NCBI GenBank assembly: GCA_025201365.1
Contig: JAIXMF010000001.1
Coordinates: 682,001-746,000, forward strand
DNA from: Syncephalis plumigaleata
Lineage: Eukaryota; Zoopagomycota; Zoopagomycetes; Zoopagales; Piptocephalidaceae
Reading direction: 5' to 3'
DNA length: 64,000 nucleotides
This document shows, piece after piece, positions 39,980 through 51,392 of this stretch; the stretch's first letter is position 1, and every line of letters begins with the position of its first letter. The notes under the pieces are model-generated. The model was given only the letters and a program-made list of their open reading frames with translations, had not been told where the DNA came from and ran no database searches. Both the position numbers and the translations under genes were made by a program.

Positions 39980-41614
39980 ATGATGGCTAGCAATAGTCTC
40001 GATGCCGCACTGTACTGTCAATCCAGTAGTCGTGACAACGGCAACGATAGCCACAGCTCTCGTGTATCCGTTGATGGCAATGAAAGCAGTACCGACACGG
40101 TATCTACCGAATGGGACGAAGGTATCGTTGATGGAGCGAGCGACGATGCTCTATCCACGTCCGATAAACATGGCAACACCATATCCTTGTCGAGCGAGTC
40201 GACGCAGAAACGTATTCTGCAACGATTGAAGAATATTCGTAAAACTCGACAAGCCGTTGAAGGCATCGGTCGAAGAGAATTCTCCTATACGATACTAGGC
40301 TCTGCTGTGCTGACCATTGCCTTCTATCAAGTATTACGTACTGGACTAAGCATATGGCTTCTATTACCCCTTTGTGTTCTCTTGTCTATTCCCTTGTTTA
40401 TTGTTTATTTCCTCTTCTTTAGTCATTTCACTAAACCAAAATGGATGTCATCAATGACGACCACCTCATTTGGCGGAGTTTCGTGCGATTACATCGAATT
40501 TAAGCAGACACATCTTCGAAATCTATACGAGACACGTCGTGTACCAATACTCACCTTTCTCGATGCTTATGTGGCCGATGAAGCCGATCTAGTAGATGAG
40601 CAGACCATTCAGGATGTGCTTATGTCGCGTGGTAATGGGCTAACTTTGGCCTACCACTATCTTATGTGACGATGCTGCTCGAGCACTGGATGTCGGTATT
40701 GCCATGGGGTGGCAAGTATTGCACGATAATCGATCTCCATCCTTGGCATACACGACGAGTCATTTCTTCAGGCATTTCTGGGCAGTTCCATGCGACAAGC
40801 ATGCGGTATGATGAGTGTGGACAAGAAGAATAGCACGTTGACGGAAATGCAGGAACAGGCGCTCCACGCCATTTGTCAGGCGGTGCAACTCTCGCACGGT
40901 AAGCGTCATCTTGATGTGGGATGCGACTACGGCCAACTTGTTCGTCATGCCGCGCAACACTATGGAACGACATCCACGGGTATTGCCTCGGATATTCAAA
41001 AGGTCACGCGTAGTATTGACTATGCTAATCAAGCGAACCTATCGAGTGATCGGGCCAACTTCCAGTGTATCGATTATCGTGATCTTCGCAATGAGCAATA
41101 CGATGCCATTACGTGTATCGGTCAGAATGAGCTGTTGAGCGTGTATCAACTTCCGCAATTACTACACCATCTCTATGGATTATTAAAGGAGGACGGCATT
41201 CTATTGTTGCAAGTCGACACCATGCGTACGAGCTGGCAACTGGAGGATATCAACTGGAATCTCTTTATTGACAACCATGTATTCCCCGGCTGTGAGATGC
41301 TACTTCCGCTTCAGCGGTACATTAAAATGGTGGAACGTGCCGGATTCGAGGTGGTAAGCGTGGAGAATCTAAGCTCGCATGCGGCAACTACCTATGACCA
41401 TTGGTACAATCAATGGGAGACCAATCAATCTATGATTACTGAGAAATACGGTAAACGACATTGGCGTATATGGGCAGCCTATCTGGCCTGGACATCCATC
41501 GCTTTACGACAAGGAACAACAGGTCGGTATCAAATTGTAGCGCACAAGAATATCAATGCATTCGATCGTACAACAATGATCCGTAGCCACGAGAATACAA
41601 CACGTTTTATCTAA
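39980..41614 (+). CDS. sphingolipid C9-methyltransferase-like protein (CFA-synthase fold)
   Basis: Fungal C9-methyltransferases add a methyl branch to the sphingoid base of glucosylceramide, using SAM at the ER membrane. Seen: a Ser/Asp-rich N-terminus, two membrane segments (YTILGSAVLTIAFYQVLRT and WLLLPLCVLLSIPLFIVYFL), PILTFLDAYVADEADLVDEQ, then the Rossmann domain with LDVGCDYGQLVRHAAQHYG, IDYRDLRNEQYDAITCI and LLQVDTMRTSWQLEDINWN. The strongest match is the C-terminus: LFIDNHVFPGCEMLLPL, MVERAGFEVVSVENLSSHAA and EKYGKRHWRIWAAYLAWTS, RQGTTGRYQIVAHKNIN. Odd: motif I has CDYG where family members have CGWG, and the usual YTSG box is degraded to an ACG-like form. Frame breaks near 40666 and 40800. 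It may be a diverged paralogue. Confidence 0.8.
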
Positions 41615-42145
41615 CAAATGATCAACAACAACAATAGCAGCAATTGTAATGCTTCCACCTTCTTTATTTCTACCTTATAACATAATCGGCTACAATAAGC
41701 TTATAGTTAACAAGCAAGATAGTGCAATTTAATAGGTACATGCACGCTTATCGCTTCAACATTTTGTTTTTTCTTTTTTTTCCTTCCTTCTTTCTAAATT
41801 ACCACTCGTTATTGACCAACATTGTAATATCATACTCGTCAATCATCATCATTATTATTATTATTAGTATATCTCATTAGTTAATAAAATATATATAATC
41901 ATATACAAAAATATTCATGAATACACTCGTGTGTATGTGTGTGCGTTCATTGAAATGGATCGGGTAGCGCATCTTTTATTTTATTTTTATTTTTATTTTC
42001 TACGGATCATAACGGAGTCAACCCGTATTCCGAATGAAATTATCAGTTTTTAAATGAGCGACCACCACTCACCGACGATCAACTCTTTCGCGTTAGACGT
42101 CTCTTGTTTGCTACGATCTTTCTTGGTAGTTTCGTCAACAACAGT
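41615..42145. other. intergenic, 531 bp
   Basis: AT-rich spacer with T-rich stretches (about 41764-41785 and 41978-42000) and a pyrimidine-rich EF-Tu leader. No gene seen. Confidence 0.3.
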
Positions 42146-43848
42146 ATGCTTCCAGCCAGAATCTGCGCTTCTACCCTCAGTGCTGCTGGTCGACAGGCCA
42201 CGCGTCGCACTTTGACCACTAGCACGCGTATTTCCGGTAGGTTATATCAACATCGATATCACAATATACAAATACATATATCTCACTCTTTATCTATTAG
42301 GTGTTCGCTCATTGGCACGTACCACCGTTGGCAATGTCACTCGTATGGTAAGTAGACTATTAGATCAATGTAAATCAGCGTTAATAATAGGTATAACTAT
42401 CGATAGAATCTTGCTCGTGTGGCACTGGCACCACGTCCCATGGCTATCTCTCTAGTATCCCGTGGTACACAAGGCAAGTATTATCCTTATTACCGTTGTA
42501 TTAGATTGTATAATAACAATGCTATCTATACGGAAATACAGTATTTACACGTGGTATGGCATCGGAAGCCAATAAATTCGATCGTTCCAAGCCACACGTC
42601 AATATCGGTACCATTGGTCACGTTGATCACGGCAAGACGACGCTTACCGCGGCCATTACTAAAACATTGGCCACTCGTGGTATGGCCGAATTCCGCGACT
42701 ATAACGATATTGATAAGGCACCTGAGGAAAAGGCGCGTGGTATTACGATTAGTACGGCTCACGTCGAGTATCAGACTGATGGCCGACATTACGCTCATGT
42801 CGACTGTCCCGGTCACGCCGATTACATTAAGAACATGATTACTGGTGCAGCTCAGGTAAATGAGTGATGAGTTTACTCTAGTATAAATACGAATAATAAT
42901 AATAATACTTACTATTGCTATTCGTAGATGGACGGCGCTATCATTGTAGTATCCGCCACAGATGGTCAAATGCCACAGACCCGTGAACACTTGTTGCTAG
43001 CTCGTCAAGTGGGCATTAAACACTTGGTAGTATTCGTGAACAAGGTGGATGCCGTTGATGATCCCGAAATGTTGGAATTGGTAGAGATGGAAATGCGTGA
43101 ATTATTAACCGAATACGGTTTCAATGGAGATGAAACACCCGTAGTAATGGGCAGTGCACTCTGCGCATTAGAGGGTCGCAACAAGGAGATTGGCGAGGAC
43201 AGGATTCTAGAGTTGATGCAAAAGGTCGACGAACACATTCCAACACCGGAGCGTGATCTCGATAAGCCATTCCTTATGCCCGTCGAGTATGTGTTCTCCA
43301 TTTCCGGTCGTGGTACCGTGGTGACAGGTCGTGTAGAGCGCGGTATCATCACTAAGGGTAGCGAAATCGAGATTGTCGGACTCGGTCCACCAATGAAGAC
43401 GACACTCACGGGTATCGAGATGTTCCGTAAGGAGTTGGATCAAGGACAAGCCGGTGACAACATGGGAGCACTGCTACGCGGTATTAAACGCGAGCAGATT
43501 CGTCGTGGTCAAGTGTTGTGTGCACCTGGCACGGTTAAGGCTCATACTAGATTCCTCGCTCAGCTTTACATTCTATCCAAGGATGAAGGTGGCCGCCACA
43601 CGCCGTTCGTTGATAATTACAAGCCACAGCTTTACATTCGTACCACCGATGTAACCGCGACACTACGCTTCCCATTGGCACCTGGTGAGGAGCCGGATCC
43701 CAGCAAAATGGTGATGCCCGGTGACAATGTTACATTGGACTGTGAACTAAGCTCGGAAATTGCTATGGAGGAGGGTATGCGATTCACTATCCGTGAAGGC
43801 GGTAGAACTGTCGGTACAGGTAATGTTACGATACCAATTAATAGATGA
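42146..43848 (+). CDS. TUF1: mitochondrial translation elongation factor EF-Tu
   Basis: GTPase delivering aminoacyl-tRNA to mitochondrial ribosomes. Five exons. The basic presequence ([20 protein letters not shown], and on to [18 protein letters not shown]) is spread over three small exons. G-domain motifs: G1 GHVDHGKTT, the switch I region [13 protein letters not shown]3 DCPGHADY, G4 NKVD ([12 protein letters not shown]) and G5 GSALCALEG. Domains 2 and 3 follow, with [56 protein letters not shown] and the end [18 protein letters not shown]. The family length is normal and the frame is unbroken. Start chosen at 42146, the first ATG in the presequence frame. Confidence 0.97.
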
Positions 43849-45166
43849 TCGGTCATACACGAGTGAAGATACTAATAATAATAACGTATATGTAACATAT
43901 GAATAATAGGTGTGGTAACCCAGATTATTAAATAAGTAGGAGACAACGATTCTTCATTTAGTTCCTAGGCACAACAAAAAGCGGTAACAATAGTATCAAT
44001 GCGTAATGGATACTGCTTAGCCATGGGAGTAGTAAGCCTAGACCTTCATACTAGGCCCATTCTAATAAAAGCATCATTTTCCTAACTATCTCATTGATAG
44101 TCTATGCGTATATATGATATGATTATTCCACTTTCCTTAACCATGCAAAGGATATACATGACAAATCATTACTACTTGATGATAGTGCCCTTTGAACAGA
44201 TAAAGCAATGTCATTGGTATGCAGCAAGGGATGCGGTCGTAGAATGGCACTCTCTTTCTATCTCTCTTTCTATCTCTATCTCTATCTCACATACATACAT
44301 ACATACATACATAAATACATAAATACATGCACGTCATTCGTTCATTGGTACGTGAACATGCGACACCCATGAGGACATTGTCACTATGTCACCATGTGGA
44401 CATGCATCTACCACCTGACATGACAGATATAGACAACAAAGTAGCATTGCCGTCATCTCATTTGTTCCTATGAAGACACATGCCTAATGCAATCTTCTAC
44501 TTTTGCCACACGACTTATAAATAAACGTACGTGTTACAATAAATGATTGTGGAGATAATCACGTATTGTTGTTGATCTTCTTCTTCCTATTCCTCTTCTT
44601 GCTAACTTTTGAGTCATTTATTATTGTTATTGTGATAATTGCTTTTGGTTGAACGTTTGCTACTTCTACCATTATCATCATTTGGATAAGGCTATGTGTA
44701 GGTGATTTGTTATACCGGTGTGTTTCTAATTAATAGACATTATATACGACGCGTATCACATCACTTGTATACGTGACTGTGGAATCATATACCCCATAGT
44801 TTGTCGTTGTTACAACTCGTTCAATGTCACTAATCAATGATTGTATGATTGTATTTAGAACTGGCTTCCTATCACACACACATATATATATAGTCGTCCG
44901 TTCTATCAAGTGTCTAGTAGCAAATACAACGATAAAAGGAGTGAATCACCGTTCTATTCTAGTTGATTTGTTAGATAGTTAACTGTGGATGATTTAAATA
45001 TTTATATAAACATATACGACTCACTACATTATCGTGAGCGATACCGTTCTCTCCTTTCCTCTCCTTTCCTCTCCTCTTCATTCTTGGTTGTTTGTTAAGC
45101 ACGACGCCGGCGTCATAACTTCTTCTGCCTCCGTTTGATCACCTACCATCGCACCTATCCATTATC
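43849..45166. other. intergenic, 1.3 kb
   Basis: AT-rich spacer. A (TATC)n/(CATA)n composite microsatellite spans about 44252-44329, and CTCCTTTC repeats lie at about 45050-45075. Small open frames are low-complexity and not called. Confidence 0.4.
44252..44329. repeat. composite (TCTA)n/(ACAT)n microsatellite
   Basis: Tandem TCTATCTC-type units followed by about ten ACAT/AAAT units. Confidence 0.88.
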
Positions 45167-46529
45167 ATGATCCCTAGCGTATCCAGCTATAGTGCCATGC
45201 ATTACACGAGTGATATACCTGCTCGTAAAATAATGATGGTTACTATGCGACATGGTACCTCGCACGAGTCATCTAGGAAACAACCACGTAAGTGGAGTGT
45301 AATCTATTCTGTTCCGTGCCACTAACCATCACGTATTTACTTGTGTACTTCTAGTCCGTACACTGCTACGTCGTGTCTTTAGAGGATTTATCCATCATGA
45401 CGTGCCTGTATCTACCAAGCTAGCGTCCACCACCGAGAAAGATGTACCAGTATTGACTTTCATCAATGATGCTAGTGAAGAGGGAGACTTTGTCACTGTA
45501 GTACCATTGGCACGTAGGAAACGAATGACATCTGGACCATGCATTCTTTGCACCGCTGTACTCGATTATCCCATGGAGTCGTCTAAGCTACAGCGACAAG
45601 GAGGAGCCCGTCGACGAGAGGCATCACGAGCACTTCGAGTCATGCATCGACATCCATCACAAGGTTACTACCCGCCGACACCTGAAACCATCGGATCCAT
45701 TGTTAGTACCGGATCTGCATCATCAACATCAACATACACTGTTGATACCTTTTGGAATCAACAATCACAGCCACAATCCTCATCTACGGAGAAAACCAAG
45801 TCAATCTACACTTCATTGATAGCACAAATAGCCACAGATGATGACAACAATAGGAAGCAGATGAATTGACTGCCACCTCTTTAATTGCCACCGATGAAAC
45901 TGCTCATGTTGAAGGACTTTCCGTGTTGGGTGTACGTCAACGTCGTTCTTCTGCTTGGGACAGATTCCTTGATGGTGGTAAACCTACTACTGTTGCTACT
46001 GCTGGTGCAAGTGTAAATCAACGCAAACAGCATGCACTACGTCCATCCTCGCATACTCTTGATACTGCAGAGTTGCATCGTGTTCCAATCAAGAATTATA
46101 TCAATCTCAGTCGGTACACTCACCGATGATGACGATGATGATCATCATGTTCATTCGGTGACATCAAGTAAAATCGAACGATTACTAACTCATCGTCACT
46201 TCATCATCATCACTCATCATCATACTAGTACTGCTACCACCAATATGATGGGAGTAGCAAGCTTACCAGTGGGTAGAACTGTCTCTGCTCATGCTCCAGG
46301 TCGTTCGCCAAACACTGTCACTGCTATGGCTGCAACGGCATTGCGACGTATGAGTGCAGTCGGTCTAGAGATCATGACACCGCTACGTTCTATCACTCCA
46401 AATGGCCATACGGCAAATGTTACACCTCTTCAGAAGATGGAACGAATAGACGACGAGGACACGAGTCAGTCCAGCAGTGCTAACAATAGTCCACAAGCTA
46501 CTGAATCTGAAGATGACACCGATGAATAA
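45167..46529 (+). CDS. hypothetical disordered protein
   Basis: I do not recognise this protein. Two exons (first about 45167-45288). It is Ser/Thr/Arg-rich and mostly disordered, with a conserved-looking core LTFINDASEEGDFVTVVPLA next to RRKRMTSGPCILCTAVLDYP, then Arg-rich RQGGARRREASRALRVMH, Ser/Thr-rich spacers, SSAWDRFLDGGKPT, an Asp tract near 46125 and the tail QATESEDDTDE. Frame changes of opposite net sign are needed near 45867 and 46120 to keep the frame open, in line with similar breaks elsewhere in the window. No signal peptide or membrane helix. It could be a regulatory or scaffold protein; composition alone does not say. Confidence 0.5.
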
Positions 46530-47082
46530 TTGTATATTTGGCGTGGTTGATTCATTGTATACTTTGACTAGATCAATAAAATTGTATATTACTCTTGCCT
46601 ACACTTTTTGCATTGTTCATTAATATATTCTAACCACTAGACTATAAATGTACGTGTCACTTTTTACTCGTCTGGAATCATCATCCGCATCATCGACTGT
46701 CAAGTGACTTTCTAAAATCAAACATAAGTGTCACACATTCAATGGATTCAATATCGAATTTCTACTATTATGATCCAAGAAAGTGGAGAAATGTCTACTT
46801 ATTTCTACCTCACACACACGTATACCAGTTAGGATTCTCCCCTCTCTCCTCTATTTTCTTTCTTTGCCGTCCTATTCTTACTTTGTTGTCCTGTTCCTTC
46901 TTTTCTCTTAACTGGCTGAACCTACTATTGTTGCACACCTATTGGTTTCGGTCACTCACTCACACTCACACTCACTCTTTCATTTCTCCATCAACGGCTG
47001 CTTCATCTTATTGATTCGTTTCTAGTACTATTAAATAGTTACTAATCCCCTAGGAATATCTAAACGCCTTTCTTCATTCGTC
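46530..47082. other. intergenic, 553 bp
   Basis: AT-rich spacer with a CACACT run near 46960-46980 and a pyrimidine-rich leader before the CDC50 start. Confidence 0.3.
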
Positions 47083-48667
47083 ATGACGGCTGATGAAAAG
47101 TCAAGAAGACCAGCCAGTAAGTTGTAGCCTCACTCGTCGTGGCTCATCCCTACTTCTTTCTTTCTTTCTTTATATGTGACGTGTATAACCACTGACTACA
47201 ATATGAATATAATACTAATTCTATTTTATCCTCTAATTAGATACGGCATTTAAGCAACAGCGTCTCAAAGCTTGGCAACCAATTCTTACGCCAAAAACCG
47301 TACTACCCACTTTGTTTATTATTGGCATTATTTTCGCTCCCATCGGTGGTATTCTATTCTATGTCAGCGAGAATGTAAGTTGTTGTTGTTGTTGTCCTAT
47401 CGTATTCCCTATTGCTTACCAGTTTACCATTGGATATCTCATAGGTGACAGAGATCGGCATTGATTATAGCAAATGTATGGATCAAACTAATGGTTACGC
47501 GCCAGTGCCAAAGGGGAAATACTGGTACTCGCTTCCTACATCGAAAGGCATCGAATACAAAGAGCCACGCTATAAAGCCACTACTGTCACGCTGAATGAA
47601 ACCACTCGTATTCCTGGCTCGTCGCTTAACGATGCCCTAACTACAGCTCAACGATGCACGATTAGCTTCCATGTCCCGGTGACACTAAAGGCACCCGTCT
47701 ATATGTACTATCGCTTGACGCACTTTTATCAGAATCATCGTAAATATGTGAAATCATTTGATGCCGATCAATTGAAGGGTGTACCTCGTATGCGCGATCA
47801 AGTTAACGGCACGAGCAGTTGCGCCGATCTTCCAGGTCCTGGCGATACAAATCAGGTGTATTATCCATGCGGTCTCATCGCCAATTCCATGTTCAATGAC
47901 ACGATATCGACTACACTTGTTCCATTACCGACGAATGCCAATGGCGGTGCCGAGAATCCCGCGAAAGAGCCATTCACATTCTCGAACACGGGTATCACCT
48001 GGGCATCCGACAAGGATAAATATAAGAAGCCAGGCTATACCGCCGCGGACCTGCCCAACATTTTGCCACCTCCCAACTGGGCTATCCGTTACAAGGACGG
48101 CAAGTACAATAGTATCGAGGAGTTGCCGCAACTCGATAAAGATGAGCATTTCCAAGTATGGATGCGTACTGCAGGTCTACCTAATTTCCGTAAATTGTAC
48201 GGTAGAAGCGATAATAAGGATATTCCCGCAGGTTTCTATACACTCGATATCGATTATCGTAAGTGAACCAGTGATGAACCATGATGACAAGTTGACTGAA
48301 TGGTTGTTTCATCATATAGATTTAGCACTGAATATTACGGCGGTACAAAGGCTATTGTCATCTCAACCGTAAGTTTCCTGGGTGGTAAGAATCCATTCCT
48401 CGGCATTGCCTACATTACAGTGGCCGTAGTATGTGTTATTATGGGCTGCGTATTTACACTTCGTCATTTGTACAAGCCACGGTAAGTAATATTGACTATA
48501 GTAGAATGACATTACATTTATATATACATGTATATATCTAATATTCATTGATTATTAGTAAACTTGGTGATCACACTTATCTATCGTGGAATCAACAGGG
48601 TGCACCCATGAGTGGTAGTGCCGGTGCCAGTAGTCCTGATGGACCAAGAAGCCCGATAGCCGGATGA
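47083..48667 (+). CDS. CDC50/LEM3-family subunit of P4-ATPase lipid flippase
   Basis: Obligate partner of P4-ATPases, needed for their exit from the ER and for phospholipid flipping. Four exons. The short cytosolic tail [11 protein letters not shown] leads to [20 protein letters not shown] and TM1 ([20 protein letters not shown]), both classic for the family. The large lumenal domain has the paired cysteines ([40 protein letters not shown]) and [18 protein letters not shown]. Exon 4 carries [20 protein letters not shown] (TM2) and the tail [14 protein letters not shown]. After the intron at about 48259-48318 the frame needs a one-base correction near 48338, giving [17 protein letters not shown]-glycosylation sequons are present. 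Confidence 0.93.
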
Positions 48668-49057
48668 AATTGATCGTATACAATGACAATCTACTTGTGT
48701 GCGATTTGTTTCTTTTAGTTCATTTCTTACTTCTTCTTACATATTACTATCGGTAATACTGGCATAGAAGAATATTTAGCGTAGTAGTTATTTCTTTTTT
48801 CTATACTCTCGTCATCATCATCATCATCATCACAGTAAATTCTTGTTTAATTTCTATGAACAATTCTAACTAAACGTGCATGAACGTCTACATATTATTC
48901 ATTCACATTACACTTGACATTGTTATGTTACTATTGTATTTATTTTGCTTATTATACTAATCAATTACTATCACCATATGTAAAGTAGATGGATGGAATC
49001 ATATCATATTTCTATAATAGCATCATTATCATTATGAATTGTTAGTAGATGTGTATC
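48668..49057. other. convergent intergenic region, 390 bp
   Basis: AT-rich with a (CAT)n patch (about 48812-48832). It lies between the CDC50 and DUF2358-like 3' ends; no gene seen. Confidence 0.3.
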
Positions 49058-50213
49058 CTAATGCTGGTTTGGCATCTTCAGCTCCCTCGACAGCTGAGGC
49101 CACCATCGTAACAATTGAATTCGCCAATTCGCTAATAGTTGTGGACCAGGTGTTGGCGCTAAATGTTCTATACGAAATTCACTAATACGACCATGAACAT
49201 CGAATCGATAGGCGAATACACCTTCACAGACCACAGTTGTCATTTCATTGCTACTAGTAGATGACGATGACGATGATAAAGCATCTGTATCCGATTTACC
49301 CTTCTCTTTAGGTAGACTAGTAGAATCTGATAAAGAGGATGGCATAAGAAGAGAGGCTAATGTACGTGTTGTAGCACTGGAAATGCGAGATGCAACACCA
49401 TTGCTTGATGACTGGTCAGATTTCTTGCTTTCAAAACGCCATCTTACACGCAATTCCGATGCTGCCGATGTAGTTGCCGCATCCTCTGATGTATTCGTAC
49501 CAGTTGTAGTTGGTTTATGTTGCTCATCATTATCATCATTTGCATCATGATGATCATGCCTCAATGGAGATCGTGTAGGTGGATGCATGGATACCACATG
49601 TACCTGTGCACCATCTCGACCGTAATACCAGCGAATAGACCAGCGTAAACTTTGTATCACTCCTAGATAAATGTGTCTACCACGTAGACGTAAACGTGTA
49701 TGATGCGGATCGGACATGAGCATATCCGATCGATAGATATGCGTGTAATAGGTCTATGTCGAGGAAACGCCTCTAAATCATATCGTATACCACGAATAGC
49801 TAATGGAGACAAGTAATGCATGGATGTACACAGATACAGATACATATGCGTATTAGTCAATAGTGTCTGACGACTATGTTGCTACCACAAGTCTATATAT
49901 TTATATATACGGCACCTTCGCCTACATTAAGCTCAAACTCGTTAGGTGATGACTCTCGAGGACGACGACGACGACTACCATTACTGTCACTAGAAGCGAG
50001 ACTACTGTACTGTATTTGACCTGTTGTTCTAACGAGCAACGTACAAGTACGTGTCGATAACGTGGTTAATAGTAGTCGAGACGACCAATTACTTGGTATA
50101 ATGGGAGATCTACGCGTTTTAGTCATAGTACACGGTTGTAACCACGTACGTGCACCTCTAACAGGCATATAGTGACAGAGTCGACGTATAGTGCCAATAT
50201 TAGAATAAGACAT
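49058..50213 (-). CDS. DUF2358 / C6orf136-like protein, probably mitochondrial
   Basis: Function unknown. Minus strand, start at 50213 (MSYSNIGTIRRLCHYM), a basic Ser/Thr/Arg-rich N-terminus that could be a mitochondrial presequence. An intron of about 50-80 nt (about 49865-49920) precedes a conserved-looking block LSPLAIRGIRYDLEAFPRHR, then YYTHIYRSDMLMSDPHHTRL, LRGRHIYLGVIQSLRWSIRW and YYGRDGAQVHVVSM. After a Ser/Asp/Thr-rich insert comes RVRWRFESKK, then GVFAYRFDVHGRISEFRIEH. A small alpha/beta fold with a displaced RWR strand and a final YRxDxxGxIxxxRIE strand fits the DUF2358 family as I know it. A one-base frame correction near 49751 joins the two halves. The family call is moderate. 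Confidence 0.55.
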
Positions 50214-51392
50214 ACTGACAAGCAATGCGAATGACCGAGAGAATCATAACAAAGGAGATATTAGAGAGGATACCACTGATAAGCATGAATCAATTTAATC
50301 CAGTCAAAATAGAATTGGATTGGCCTCCATTTCTTCTACTTCTAGCACTACTCCTTACCAAATTACGAATTGTTTCTACTACTCTAACGTCAGCCAAGTA
50401 TTGTGACGTCATTATACTTATAATAGATGCTTATTTATAACCAATATCGATCAGCTACTTATTTCGTAGATGAATGACATCAAACAGTGTCACAATCATT
50501 TGTAAATAATGGATATACATGTTACAACGGGGAATAGTGTAGAGGACTCCTTGTTTATAGTAACCATCGCATGAATACAAGCAAAAAGCCAAGGGAGTGC
50601 GAGATAAAGCGTATGTTATAGCATGACAATCAGGTGTATTCGTTTATACGATGGTTGCTTGGTTGATATGTGTGTATATAGTGTGTGTTATAAATGAACG
50701 ATGGCGCTACAGCGCTTTACTGATCAATTGCTTGATTGATTCATTCGGTTAAGAGCAACCCGCACTTTTCCTAATCATCATCTACACCCATACTCACATG
50801 CTCACACACACACCCATATCACTTATATCAATAAGTGTGAGAGAGAGTAGTGAGAGAGAGAGAGAGAGAGAGTTTGGAATGCATAAGTTCACAGGTTCCC
50901 TTTCTTTGTTCGAGTATTCCACAATCTACACTTTCATTGTATGCATGGTAGTGCACCATATAGGCAACCTTATCATCTACTATTATAACCATACTGGATT
51001 CTCATTTGCATTGCCTCTTGTTCTATTACGCAATTGATTTACTGTGTTGTTGGAACGCTTTTTCACTTTTCTTTCCACTTCTTAGCGTCGGCTTCACCTT
51101 TAAAGCAACACTCACATAGTTCAAGTGCGGATTTTAGTGTATTCGTTTAGCGTGCACTTTTGCATTTCTTGTTCAACGACTATTACTCTTATTTGTACTG
51201 GCTGTTTGATTTATTACTATTATTATAACAGTAGCGCATTTATATATATATACTCTCATCACTACTACTACTACTACTACTACTACTCTACTACTCTATT
51301 ACTCTATTATTATTATTATTATTATTGTTATTACCAACACTACTACTCTATTATACTGTTCCTATTGTCATACCGGTTTTTGACTATTCATC
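50214..51392. promoter_or_regulatory. divergent intergenic region, DUF2358-like / PP4R1
   Basis: 1.18 kb with a GA run (about 50838-50871), T-rich stretches and (CTA)n/(TTA)n at 51261-51333, ending near the PP4R1 start. No gene supported. Confidence 0.35.
51261..51333. repeat. (CTA)n/(TTA)n microsatellite
   Basis: Tandem ACT then ATT triplets just upstream of the PP4R1 start at 51393. Confidence 0.88.

Noticed and set aside
42526-42990. 154-codon minus-strand frame
   Set aside because: Antisense to EF-Tu exons.
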